Assembly (NCBI GenBank): GCA_016699695.1
Contig: CP065006.1
Span: forward strand, 1,240,001 to 1,304,000
DNA length: 64,000 nucleotides
Direction of reading: 5' to 3'
From: Bacteroidota bacterium
GTDB taxonomy: Bacteria > Bacteroidota > Bacteroidia > Bacteroidales > UBA10428
Below are positions 18,056 through 26,067 of this stretch, one piece after another; position 1 is the first letter of the stretch, and every line of letters starts with the position of its first letter. The notes under the pieces are model-generated. The model saw only the letters and a list, made by a program, of their open reading frames with translations, made no database searches and was not told the DNA's origin. The translations under genes were made by a program, and so were the position numbers.

Positions 18056-18107
18056 TAAAAGTACAATTTGAGGGTACCTAATGCTATCCCCTTTTTCGTG
18101 GAATTTT
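18056..18107 (-). promoter_or_regulatory. Island promoter, copy 1 (18-mer plus -7 box)
   Basis: The plus-strand 18-mer TATCCCCTTTTTCGTGGA lies at 18085-18102 and is followed by ATTTT. On the minus strand it reads TCCACGAAAAAGGGGATA and is followed after 21 bases by TACTTTTA (18063-18056), one base off the TAnnTTTG consensus. The start codon of the OmpA-domain gene is 31 bases further. No TTTG box is present at the -33 position, which the 18-mer occupies. The same arrangement is found at 22051-22100 and 22788-22837. Confidence 0.8.
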
Positions 18108-18183
18108 CAGGATCTGCTAATTATGTGAAAAAATAGCATTGCAGCTTACAAAAAGCATTGTAAAAATCAATTAGCTAAAGTAT

Positions 18184-18723
18184 TTATTCCCTTTTATGGT
18201 ATATACTCAAGCTTGTTGTTTCTCCCTGAACAGGATTTTTTGAATATGTCTTAATGGTTAATGTTTGACCATCATCCGATACTTTTAGCGTCTCAGCATT
18301 CAAAAATTGCTCTGATACTCCATCTTTAATTCTCTCATCAATGTATGTGAGCGTAATTGATTGGAAATCATCCGTCCACTTTGCCGTTTTCTTAATGATG
18401 CCCAAACTAAACTTTTCGCTTGTCTCTTTTCCATCCAAATTATACACTTCAGGCTCTGTCGCCCAATCAGCATTGTCTGATTTAGTGTAGATTTCGCTAT
18501 AGGTAAGTGTTGAAGTCGTTTGTGTAATTGTCCTTATTACGACACCCTCATAATTCGATGCAATTTGTCCCGGGGTGCTTTTAGTTTTATCGAATTCCCA
18601 TTTGCCGGAAAAATCTTTTGGCGTTTGGGATTTTAAACTTATTGAAGAGAGTAAAATGACCAAACCCAGCAATACGAAGAAAATTGCATACTTATTAAGT
18701 TTGATAATTGGTATTGTTTCCAT
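18184..18723 (-). CDS. Exported lipocalin-like protein, unknown function
   Basis: A 179-aa protein with a hydrophobic N-terminal segment (about residues 12-30) that is either a signal peptide (cleavage near KSQ) or a membrane anchor. The mature part starts DFSGKWEFDKTKS, the GxW opening of lipocalin-like beta-barrels, followed by alternating strands (TLTYSEIYTK, SITLTYIDERI, TLTIKTYSKN). Proteins of this shape are frequent in Bacteroidota and mostly uncharacterised. It lies between the lipoprotein gene at 18808 and the OmpA-headed operon. A ligand-binding role is only suggested by the fold pattern. Confidence 0.72.
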   Translation of the reverse strand: METIPIIKLNKYAIFFVLLGLVILLSSISLKSQTPKDFSGKWEFDKTKSTPGQIASNYEGVVIRTITQTTSTLTYSEIYTKSDNADWATEPEVYNLDGKETSEKFSLGIIKKTAKWTDDFQSITLTYIDERIKDGVSEQFLNAETLKVSDDGQTLTIKTYSKNPVQGETTSLSIYHKRE

Positions 18724-18770
18724 TAGTTCAAAATTTATTTTAGATTTTTACTTCTAACAAGTAAATATGA

Positions 18771-18800
18771 AAAGAAAAACCAGGGGGAATAACCCCCTGG
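18771..18800 (-). terminator. Rho-independent terminator of 18808-19455
   Basis: An 8-bp GC-rich stem (CCAGGGGG/CCCCCTGG, 18780-18787 with 18793-18800) with a 5-base loop. It is followed on the minus strand by a T-rich tract (TTTTTCTTTTC). It lies seven bases after the stop of the lipoprotein gene. Confidence 0.85.
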
Positions 18801-18807
18801 GAAAGAA

Positions 18808-19455
18808 TTAAACTTCGCTGAAAGTAATATTTGCAGGTATTTCGAAAATGGATGCGGCTACTGGTCCTTCCTCAATTTTTGTAGCTTCGATTATCATTTC
18901 ACCCGTACCGAATTTAGTTATGGTTTTCATCATAATATTACCCCAAACCCAGGTTGTCATGGGTGAACCTCCGAATTCGGCCGAGTACTTCTCGCATTTT
19001 CTACCTGCAATGGTTTCATCCGCTAACTTTTTAACCTTGTATTTTTTCATGGCTTCCATATCCATTTTTGAGAAATGCATATCGTTGGTATACCATTTGG
19101 TTTTCGTGCCAGTTGTTTCTCCGGCTTTAAATGAATATTGATATCCATCGCGGCGGATTTGAATGTCTTTCGAGGTAATACCTGCCATTTCAAGTTCTGT
19201 TACAAATACTTCCATAAGTCCATAATTGTCCCACGTGAGGGTTTGCACCACACCCATGGGTGCCGTATAAACAATGGTTCCCGATTTGACTTCGTAACGC
19301 TTTTTTGCATCGCTTTCTAAATCGGCCGTTTCGGATATTTCGTCGATTTTTTCGCTATCGGTAAGAGCTTGCTCTGCTGCTGATTTTTCTCCGCTGTTTT
19401 TACACGATGCAAAAACAAACAGAATTGATAGTAAGGTATATTGAATGGTTTTCAT
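18808..19455 (-). CDS. Lipoprotein, DUF4412-like
   Basis: A 215-aa lipoprotein with a clear signal peptide and lipobox (LLSILFVFASC, acylated Cys19), followed by a short acidic linker. The mature domain has repeated beta-strand segments and Tyr/Met-rich strands (YTNDMHFSKMDMEAM) and ends in a strand pattern ASIFEIPANI. The opening YEVKSGTIVYTAP and the AGRKCEKYSAEF element resemble the DUF4412-type domain found in Bacteroidota exported proteins, though this is by pattern. It is followed by a strong terminator and preceded closely by the Yip1-type gene (18-base gap), so the two are probably co-transcribed. Confidence 0.78.
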   Translation of the reverse strand: MKTIQYTLLSILFVFASCKNSGEKSAAEQALTDSEKIDEISETADLESDAKKRYEVKSGTIVYTAPMGVVQTLTWDNYGLMEVFVTELEMAGITSKDIQIRRDGYQYSFKAGETTGTKTKWYTNDMHFSKMDMEAMKKYKVKKLADETIAGRKCEKYSAEFGGSPMTTWVWGNIMMKTITKFGTGEMIIEATKIEEGPVAASIFEIPANITFSEV

Positions 19456-19473
19456 AGTCTATTGTATTATTGA

Positions 19474-20082
19474 TTACATACCTGGCATTCCAACACCTGT
19501 TAGCGCTGCTCTTGATAATAGTATTGCCCCTAAAATGAGGGATAGTACAATGGTAACTCCGATAATTACCAAAAGACTAACAATGAAATAAGGAGCCAGT
19601 TTATCTTCCGGTGTCTCCATCATAGGTTTCATTCCCATGTAAAGCAGGTATAGACCATATAAACCTCCAAGCATAGCCAAGAAACCAAGTCCTGGAACGA
19701 GATAAAAAATTCCAGCTACAAAAGAAGCGGTATAAGAATACACCACCAATTCCATGGCTTTGTTGAAATTTTTTCGAGAAGCAAAATTCGGCGCCAACAT
19801 GTCTATAATCATTGCTGAGATAAAGGCTCCACCCACCGTTGCGATATAAGACACTACAGCCTGACGTATACCCCATGACCATGAACCGGAAACATGCCCG
19901 GCAAAAGGTATGTTGTAGCCGATTAAACCATACCGGATAAACTGTGCGGCGGCAGGTATCAGCGCCAGCAGAAGCAGATAACTGGTTACAAGCTGTGCCA
20001 CAGGGGTGTTTTCACGACTGATAACTTCCCACTCATCTTTTGGCTTGATGAGAATGTTTTTTACTCTTTCGATGATGTTCAT
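19474..20082 (-). CDS. Yip1 family inner-membrane protein
   Basis: A 202-aa protein with five predicted membrane helices and the typical bacterial Yip1 opening, MNIIERVKNILIKPKDEWE, that is, a short cytoplasmic helix with a KPKDEW motif before the first span. Segments at about 30-52, 75-97, 115-145 and 160-195 are hydrophobic. Bacterial Yip1 proteins have no firm biochemical role. It lies 18 bases upstream of the lipoprotein gene on the same strand and is the only polytopic protein inside the exported-protein island, so it may support the export or localisation of its neighbours. That is inference only. Confidence 0.85.
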   Translation of the reverse strand: MNIIERVKNILIKPKDEWEVISRENTPVAQLVTSYLLLLALIPAAAQFIRYGLIGYNIPFAGHVSGSWSWGIRQAVVSYIATVGGAFISAMIIDMLAPNFASRKNFNKAMELVVYSYTASFVAGIFYLVPGLGFLAMLGGLYGLYLLYMGMKPMMETPEDKLAPYFIVSLLVIIGVTIVLSLILGAILLSRAALTGVGMPGM

Positions 20083-20175
20083 AATTGATGGTTTTATGGG
20101 TTATGTAAAGATTTGATTTTGACAGAAGTTAAACCTTTTTATTCGAATTAAAATTTGTTGCATAATTTATATTGC

Positions 20176-22020
20176 TTACCAATTATCCCAATCCGGATCT
20201 TTTTCTATCGGAGCCGGATTAAAAGTGATGGTAACTTTTATAGTGCCCTCCGATTCGAAACTTTCATCTTTAGTGTAGCGGTTTCCGCTTGCTGTAATTG
20301 TATATGAACCTACCGGCTTAAGCAGGTAGTCGTCTAATCCTTTCACATCTTTGATGATAAGTTGATCGTAAATCTGGTTTTCGTTCAACCTAATATCGGC
20401 ATCGCTTATGGAGTAGGGTATTCCAATGAAATTAGGATTGTTAGTGGGTACCAGCTTTTCCTGATAATCGTCCCAGCCCATATTACTGCCATTGCCTTCG
20501 GGGTGAATCCTAAGCTTATCTAAATACATGGCTCCATTTAGCCAGATAACATATTGGGGAACTAAAGATGGCAACTCACCTTGTGCACCAACATATGCTT
20601 TTATTTCGAGTTGGATCGATTCAATCGTGTTGGCGCCTTCGGCTTTTGAAACGATTGTTTGAACATATTTTTCCTGATTCCCCACATACCGGTATCCCAT
20701 TTCAGAGTAGTCTCTCCCGACATACAAAGGATATCTTTCGTCTTTTATTGTTTTTGTAACATCGTTTGGGTCGCGCACAATGTCGTTCGACGAACCGGAA
20801 AGTATGGGGCAATGGTCTCCCGCATCGCATTCGCTGCGCCTTTCGGGGGTTTCGGTATACATAATAATACGGTTGCGCATAATTTCGCAGGCAAGCTTAC
20901 CGGTTATTACATAATTTTGTGTGGTCGATTGGCGTGGTTCTTCTTTTGAAGGAGTATAAGTGGAAGAATTGGTGTTTATCGTAATTTGGGCTTCAATTTT
21001 TCTAACCGGTGCTTTCACTTTTATAGAAGCACTTTTTGTTGCTTTGTTGGTTCTTCCACTGGGGTATTTAAATTTCCACGAAGCACGAATCTGGTCGGTA
21101 CAACTATTTTCAGGGGCCAGGTAAGTGACTTCGGCTTTACCGTCCTCATCGGTTTTTACCTTATCCTCCAAAATCGACCCCTTTTTCACTTCTACAAGAA
21201 TTTCTTTATTCTTCAAGGGCTCCCCATCGCAATCGGTAAGTGTAATAGTAATTTCCTCAGTCCTATCGTACAACGATTCGTATTCCACTTCGTACGATGC
21301 CTGGTCAAATTCGAACTTAGGTTCAATGGCAACCTCGCCATTATCTTCTTCGTTCGATTTATCGCGTTTGTTTTTTTCGTATTCCGCAATGCGTGAATTT
21401 ACCAGATGTGAAATCATTTCCTTACTAGCACCTTCAACAACATTATAGGCTGATTCAGGACTGTCAATGACATCCCACCGCTCGAAAATGGTTTGATTTT
21501 CGCGGAAATTGATGCATTTAATTTGCAAATTAGAAGCAGTACTTCGCTCTTCGTTTGTAACAGTGCCAAAAATTATGTAATCAAGCATCTCGGAAAAAGG
21601 TGGTGGAGGCAATTGTGCAAACGAAACGGAATTCTTGAAATCGCCCCAGTAATAACTATAATTCTTTGTTGGGCTTCCGTAGCAAAGTTTATCATAAGAT
21701 ACAGTGGGCGAGCTATTTTGAGGCCCTTTACTCAACTTGAACCTTTCATCTGCACTTTCTGAGTATTTGATATTTGTGTAATAAGCCTCGTTGGCATAAT
21801 TCAGCATACGCCATTGAGCAAACTGCTGACGAAGTGGCCCGTCAACAGGGCCGTTTTCGTCTTCTTCCAGCTCAACAACTTTATAATAAGTGTGTGGGTT
21901 AAACCCAATAACTTCCAGATCGAAACCATAGATAAACCGATAACCGCATTCGATGCCTTGTGCCTGTATTCGGCTTGAACCCAGAATAAAAAGTGCTAAA
22001 AGAACAATTCTTGTTTTCAC
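20176..22020 (-). CDS. Large secreted protein with Ig-like segment
   Basis: A 614-aa exported protein with a signal peptide (VLLALFILGSSRIQAQ). Residues 20-220 include an alpha/beta region (LDYIIFGTVTNEER followed by LQIKCINFRENQ) whose order recalls LpoB/TolB-N-type domains. Residues about 240-345 form a bacterial Ig-like (Big_1-type) domain: ITITLTDCDGEPLKNKEI, then GKAEVTYLAPENSC. The C-terminal part has several beta-rich segments and two close Cys residues (CDAGDHC). It ends in an acidic tail (DPDWDNW) without a sorting domain. Its promoter carries the island 18-mer at 22079-22096. I do not recognise the family; an extracytoplasmic binding or scaffolding role fits the context. Confidence 0.75.
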   Translation of the reverse strand: MKTRIVLLALFILGSSRIQAQGIECGYRFIYGFDLEVIGFNPHTYYKVVELEEDENGPVDGPLRQQFAQWRMLNYANEAYYTNIKYSESADERFKLSKGPQNSSPTVSYDKLCYGSPTKNYSYYWGDFKNSVSFAQLPPPPFSEMLDYIIFGTVTNEERSTASNLQIKCINFRENQTIFERWDVIDSPESAYNVVEGASKEMISHLVNSRIAEYEKNKRDKSNEEDNGEVAIEPKFEFDQASYEVEYESLYDRTEEITITLTDCDGEPLKNKEILVEVKKGSILEDKVKTDEDGKAEVTYLAPENSCTDQIRASWKFKYPSGRTNKATKSASIKVKAPVRKIEAQITINTNSSTYTPSKEEPRQSTTQNYVITGKLACEIMRNRIIMYTETPERRSECDAGDHCPILSGSSNDIVRDPNDVTKTIKDERYPLYVGRDYSEMGYRYVGNQEKYVQTIVSKAEGANTIESIQLEIKAYVGAQGELPSLVPQYVIWLNGAMYLDKLRIHPEGNGSNMGWDDYQEKLVPTNNPNFIGIPYSISDADIRLNENQIYDQLIIKDVKGLDDYLLKPVGSYTITASGNRYTKDESFESEGTIKVTITFNPAPIEKDPDWDNW

Positions 22021-22050
22021 GATGTAGTATTTTGTAGGTGTTGGTTAGAT

Positions 22051-22100
22051 CAAAAGTAGATTACCGTGTGGTGAATAATATCCCCTTTTTCGTGGATTTT
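22051..22100 (-). promoter_or_regulatory. Island promoter, copy 2 (18-mer plus -7 box)
   Basis: The 18-mer TATCCCCTTTTTCGTGGA lies at 22079-22096. On the minus strand a 20-base spacer separates it from a perfect -7 box TACTTTTG (22058-22051), and the start codon of the 614-aa gene lies 30 bases beyond. The position expected for a TTTG -33 box is covered by the end of the 18-mer. Confidence 0.85.
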
Positions 22101-22169
22101 GGTCGATGTCGAAATTTCAACATAAAGACAATTCAACAGCCATTCGCTATTTTCAGCATTCCACTATAG

Positions 22170-22760
22170 CTATCGTCCTGCGCTCAGGTAATCATTCTTC
22201 AGGAAAATTTTATTTCCTGATTGCGTTGGATGATTAATTTCGCGTTGATTAATTTCGTACTCAGGGAAAAATAAATCGGAACGAAATTCATCTGTTATAA
22301 TCGCTTTATAGCTTCTTAGAGCAGTATTATTGAGAATGAAATTCTCGAAAAAAGCAATTCGCTCATTCAAAGGGGTAATTTCTTTCAGGATTTTGAGCAT
22401 GGGGTATCCCCTGAAGAGATCGGTGGTGATAAAGCGCTTGCCGGAAAATACAGTGGGCGATATCTTAAAAATTGCACTAAAAGCCGAAACCCGGCAAAAA
22501 ACAATAAAAAGTTCCGAAGGAGTATCTGAAATGATACGATGGTTACTTTTGGGCGATAGAATAAAGTATTCGGGGAGTTTGATATTCCCATTCATCGAGA
22601 GAATTGAGCCACTCTTGTCAAGAAAAAAAACCAAACTTACAGTTTCAACCGGAATGACAAGGTTTTTAAAATACTCACTATTCTCGTCATTTATCGCACT
22701 CAGATAACCAACTACGAGTTTGCTTAACTCCTTTGATGGTAAAACCAATTCAGGCTTCAT
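22170..22760 (-). CDS. Lone AraC-type sensor domain, no HTH
   Basis: A soluble protein of 196 aa if started at the ATG at 22760; the longer frame to 22790 would begin inside the -7 box of its own promoter, so the shorter start is preferred. The order of segments (VETVSLVFFLDKSGSI, then EYFILSPKSNHRI, then ELFIVFCRVSAFSAIFKI, then a GKRFITTDLFRG turn and a short helix) matches the N-terminal ligand-sensing domain of AraC regulators of the DUF6597 kind. Such proteins continue with a two-HTH DNA-binding domain; here only about 35 non-HTH residues follow, and the next 149 bases hold no HTH remnant. It may bind a ligand or partner, or be a decayed regulator. It carries the island promoter upstream. 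Confidence 0.6.
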   Translation of the reverse strand: MKPELVLPSKELSKLVVGYLSAINDENSEYFKNLVIPVETVSLVFFLDKSGSILSMNGNIKLPEYFILSPKSNHRIISDTPSELFIVFCRVSAFSAIFKISPTVFSGKRFITTDLFRGYPMLKILKEITPLNERIAFFENFILNNTALRSYKAIITDEFRSDLFFPEYEINQREINHPTQSGNKIFLKNDYLSAGR

Positions 22761-22787
22761 ATAACTTTTGTTAACTTTAACCATCAA

Positions 22788-22837
22788 CAAAGCTATGCCC
22801 TTGCCCTGATCGAAATATCCCCTTTTTCGTGGATTTT
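22788..22837 (-). promoter_or_regulatory. Island promoter, copy 3 (18-mer plus -7 box)
   Basis: The 18-mer TATCCCCTTTTTCGTGGA lies at 22816-22833. On the minus strand it is followed after 20 bases by a perfect -7 box TAGCTTTG (22795-22788). From there to the ATG at 22760 is 27 bases, comparable with 30 and 31 in the two other copies. This spacing also decides the start codon of the downstream gene. Confidence 0.82.
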
Positions 22838-23005
22838 TATTTAGCCTTAAAATGTTAGTTTTGAACGACCCAATCGTTGCAATGGCTCAGGTACAGAAAT
22901 GGAAACAGTCTTCTATCATTTGAAAGGGTGACTGGATGTATTTTTATCCTGCAAAAACGAACTACCCTGAAACTTCGATGTGACCATTGAAAAAATTATT
23001 GACAC

Positions 23006-23524
23006 ATGAAAGGGAATTTTATATTGGATGAAAAAGGTAAAACCGACTTTGGAAATGCCTTGGAATTACTTGACAAATCTGTTCATGAACTCCGTCAGGT
23101 CGCACATAACATGATGCCTGAAGCGCTAATTAAATTCGGGTTAAAAGATGCTTTGACGGATTTCTGCACCTCGCTCGAAAACCTGAAAGAAATTAACATC
23201 CAATTTCGATTTTATGGCGAGAATCAAAGAATGGATCAAAATATCGAAATTGCTCTGTACCGTATTGCCCAGGAACTGGTTAATTATGCACTGAAACATT
23301 CAGGAGCTTCGGAAGTATTGATCGATTTGGTTCAGGATAAGGAACGTATCAACTTAACGATTGAAGATAATGGAAAAGGATTCGATATCGATAAAATATC
23401 TGAATTCAAAGGAATGGGACTTAAAAGTTTAAAATCGAGGGTAAATGCGTTGAACGGGGTTTTTGATATCATGAGCATTCCCGGGAAAGGAACCGAAATT
23501 AAGGTTGAGTTTGGGTTAAAATAA
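23006..23524 (+). CDS. Truncated histidine kinase fragment, N-box mutated
   Basis: A 172-aa frame that aligns along its whole length with the C-terminal 170 residues of the kinase at 24079-26013 (LDEKGKTDFGNALELLDKSV against LDEEGKTNFDNAINSLDLSV, then VHELRQVAHNMMPEALIKFG). It holds the end of the dimerisation region and the HATPase domain but lacks the phospho-acceptor His helix, membrane span and TPRs. A stop codon lies two codons before the start, so no longer frame exists. In the N-box the essential Asn of NNALKH is Tyr (NYALKH; AAT to TAT class change). The G-box (DNGKGFDI) is kept. This is best read as the decaying 3' end of a duplicated kinase gene; an accessory dimerisation role cannot be excluded. 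Confidence 0.8.
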   Translation: MKGNFILDEKGKTDFGNALELLDKSVHELRQVAHNMMPEALIKFGLKDALTDFCTSLENLKEINIQFRFYGENQRMDQNIEIALYRIAQELVNYALKHSGASEVLIDLVQDKERINLTIEDNGKGFDIDKISEFKGMGLKSLKSRVNALNGVFDIMSIPGKGTEIKVEFGLK

Positions 23525-23567
23525 ATTATAATCCAAAAATTTTATCTAAAAGCTTTGGGTTTAACAA

Positions 23568-23753
23568 TTATCTTATATTCCCAATAATACTTTTTTTAGT
23601 CCCTTGCTCCTCATTTGAAACAATATTATGTTCATCGGCACTTTGTTTTCTGATGATCGCCCCTTCAGGAACAATAGGAGCTTCTTTTTCGCAGCTAGTA
23701 TTTAAAGCAATTAAAATGAATGAGATACAAATTAATGATATAAATGATTTCAT
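23568..23753 (-). CDS. Small lipoprotein
   Basis: A 61-aa product with a lipoprotein signal peptide (SFISLICISFILIALNTSC, lipobox LNTSC) and a short polar mature part of about 40 residues. The start codon is preceded by AAGGAATTT, a plausible ribosome-binding site. It is convergent with the kinase fragment. No domain can be named. Small lipoproteins of this size are often missed by annotation; this one is supported mainly by its signal sequence and ribosome-binding site. Confidence 0.6.
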   Translation of the reverse strand: MKSFISLICISFILIALNTSCEKEAPIVPEGAIIRKQSADEHNIVSNEEQGTKKSIIGNIR

Positions 23754-24078
23754 AAATTCCTTAATTTTTGTTTATGAACAAAAATAATCATTTTTTTAAT
23801 CGGCATAAAAAAGAGGCCTCTTATGTTGTTATGACGCATAAAAATAAGAGAATAAATAGATGTTAGAGTTGGTCTTTCTTGAAGATATTTCTAACTGGAT
23901 GTATTAAGAAAACGACAAATAAAAAACATAGAAGATTCTACATTGATTAACGAAAGAATATAATTATCAAAATAATTCATGCCAAATACAACTTCTCAAA
24001 AAACTAGAGTAAAAAACTAATTATTGGTGAATATTAAGCTTGTCCGATATAAGAAATGACATAAAAAATATTTCATAA
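23754..24078. other. AT-rich intergenic region before the TPR kinase
   Basis: A 325-base, very AT-rich gap. It contains a 12-bp palindrome (AAGAGGCCTCTT, about 23811-23822). I found neither a copy of the island 18-mer nor a good TTTG/TAnnTTTG pair here, so the kinase gene is not obviously under the same promoter type. Confidence 0.45.
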
Positions 24079-26013
24079 ATGAAACGACTTTTAATCAGCA
24101 TAGTAAGTTTAAATTTTTTATTCGCTTTATATGCACAAAAAAGCGAATATAATGATAGCCTAAATTTGGTAGTAAGTAGTCCGGCATTTTCTAATGCTGA
24201 AAAGGCTTCAATACTTAACAACTTAAGCCATAAGGTGCTTGAGAATAATCCTCAAGAAGCATCAGAATTTGCATTTAAAGCATTGGAATTATCAATTAAG
24301 TCGAAAAACAATAATTTAATTGCTCTTTCATACCAGAATGTGGGAACAGCCTATTATAAAAGGAATCTACTAGACAGTGCTGGTATTTATTGCAGAAAAG
24401 CAGAAAAAATATATCTCGAAAATGGCGACACCTTACCCTTAGGATTTGTATTTAAAGAACTAGGCAATATAGAAGCCGATAATGGTAATTACAATTTGGC
24501 CTTATCGTATTATCAAAAATCTTTAAAAATATACGAGAAGCAAAACGATGTTCACAATCAAGCTGTTATAAATAGCAATATTGGAGCATTGTACATTAAT
24601 CTTGGCGAGATAGAACAGATGTTCCAATACTCAAGCATAGCACTTAAGTTCTTTCGGAAGGAAAACCATAAAATTGGTATTGCTTCATGCTTAACAAACC
24701 TTTCAGAATATTATTTTCAGAAAAATGATACTACAAATATTAGATTGTCATTAAACGAGGCAATTCAATTGTTTCACGAAGAAGGAGCATCAATAAATGA
24801 AGCCAATGCTTTGGGTAGTCTTGGCGATTATTATTCTGTTTATGCTATGGATCAGGATAAAGCCATAAACATCTACAAACAATCTATGCAATTGCTTAGC
24901 GAAATTGAAAATAATAATCTGCGAATGGAAAATTATCGTAAGATTTCGCTGGCTTATTATAAAAAACAAGATTATAAAAACTCGCTAGAATTAGCAAAAA
25001 AAGCTTTAGAAGTTACAGATACTTCAAACATAAACTACATGCAAGTAAACTATTACTTGTTCACATACATCTACATGGGGCTTAGAGATTTTCCGAACGG
25101 TGAGTATTCTTTTGATAAATATGTCGAACTTTCAAATGAGGTAAATCACGAAGCCCGAATAAAAGAAATTGCTGAAATGGAAGTTAAGTTTGAAACCGAG
25201 AAAAAGGAGAAGGAAATAATTCAACTTACCACAGAAAAGAAATTAAGAACCATCATGATGCTCTCCCTTGCTGGATTTATGTTATTGGGGAGTGTTGTGG
25301 CATACTTTGTTCTCCACAATCACAAACAAAAGAGAATAATTACAGAACAAAAATATAGCGAATTATTAAAAACCCAACAACTACTTGCCACCCAAGCTGT
25401 TCTTTCGGGCGAAGAAACAGAGCGTCGCAGGCTTGCCCGCGACTTGCATGACGGTCTCGGAGGCATGCTTTCCGGAATAAAACTGAATCTATCTAATTTA
25501 AAAGGCAATTATTTCCTCGACGAGGAGGGAAAAACTAATTTCGATAATGCAATCAACAGCCTCGATTTGTCGGTAACGGAACTACGACGGGTAGCCCATA
25601 ACCTTATGCCCGAAGTGCTATTAAAGTATGGGCTAAAAGAAGCCGTTTCCGATTTTTGTTCCACCTTAAGCCCAGGAGATGCCATACAAACTGAATTCAG
25701 ATTTTATGGAATTGAAGTACCCGTTGAACAGAACCTTGAGATTACCGCATTTCGTATCATACAGGAACTGGTTAACAATGCTCTCAAACATTCCGGAGCA
25801 AAGAAAATACTTGTGCAACTTGTTCAGGAAGAATCCAGACTGAGTCTGACGGTGCAAGACGATGGAGCAGGCTTTGATATACAAAAGATCGATAATAGCA
25901 GGTCTTTTGGACTTAGCAGCATTCAATCGCGTGTAGCAAGTTTTAATGGAATCATAGATATTCATACAGCACCTGGAAAAGGCACGGAGGTGGAAATTGA
26001 ATTTGAAATCTAA
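24079..26013 (+). CDS. TPR-containing sensor histidine kinase (NarX/DesK type)
   Basis: A 644-aa membrane kinase. A signal peptide (residues 1-19) is followed by periplasmic TPR repeats (about 30-330; for example ALSYYQKSLKIYEKQND). A coiled segment leads to one membrane helix (about 390-412). The cytoplasmic part has a HisKA_3 helix with His457 in RRLARDLHDGLGGMLSG and a HATPase domain with an intact N-box (ELVNNALKHSGA) and G-boxes (DDGAGFDI, GKGTEVEIEF). The response regulator gene follows 54 bases later, so the two are a two-component pair. TPR-type sensors of this kind are common in Bacteroidota and usually sense an envelope or protein signal. It sits next to the exported-protein island that shares a promoter element. 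Confidence 0.9.
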   Translation: MKRLLISIVSLNFLFALYAQKSEYNDSLNLVVSSPAFSNAEKASILNNLSHKVLENNPQEASEFAFKALELSIKSKNNNLIALSYQNVGTAYYKRNLLDSAGIYCRKAEKIYLENGDTLPLGFVFKELGNIEADNGNYNLALSYYQKSLKIYEKQNDVHNQAVINSNIGALYINLGEIEQMFQYSSIALKFFRKENHKIGIASCLTNLSEYYFQKNDTTNIRLSLNEAIQLFHEEGASINEANALGSLGDYYSVYAMDQDKAINIYKQSMQLLSEIENNNLRMENYRKISLAYYKKQDYKNSLELAKKALEVTDTSNINYMQVNYYLFTYIYMGLRDFPNGEYSFDKYVELSNEVNHEARIKEIAEMEVKFETEKKEKEIIQLTTEKKLRTIMMLSLAGFMLLGSVVAYFVLHNHKQKRIITEQKYSELLKTQQLLATQAVLSGEETERRRLARDLHDGLGGMLSGIKLNLSNLKGNYFLDEEGKTNFDNAINSLDLSVTELRRVAHNLMPEVLLKYGLKEAVSDFCSTLSPGDAIQTEFRFYGIEVPVEQNLEITAFRIIQELVNNALKHSGAKKILVQLVQEESRLSLTVQDDGAGFDIQKIDNSRSFGLSSIQSRVASFNGIIDIHTAPGKGTEVEIEFEI

Positions 26014-26067
26014 CTGAAAGGTTTTATAAGGATTTTTTAGTACATTTAGAAACCTTTCACAGTTTTC

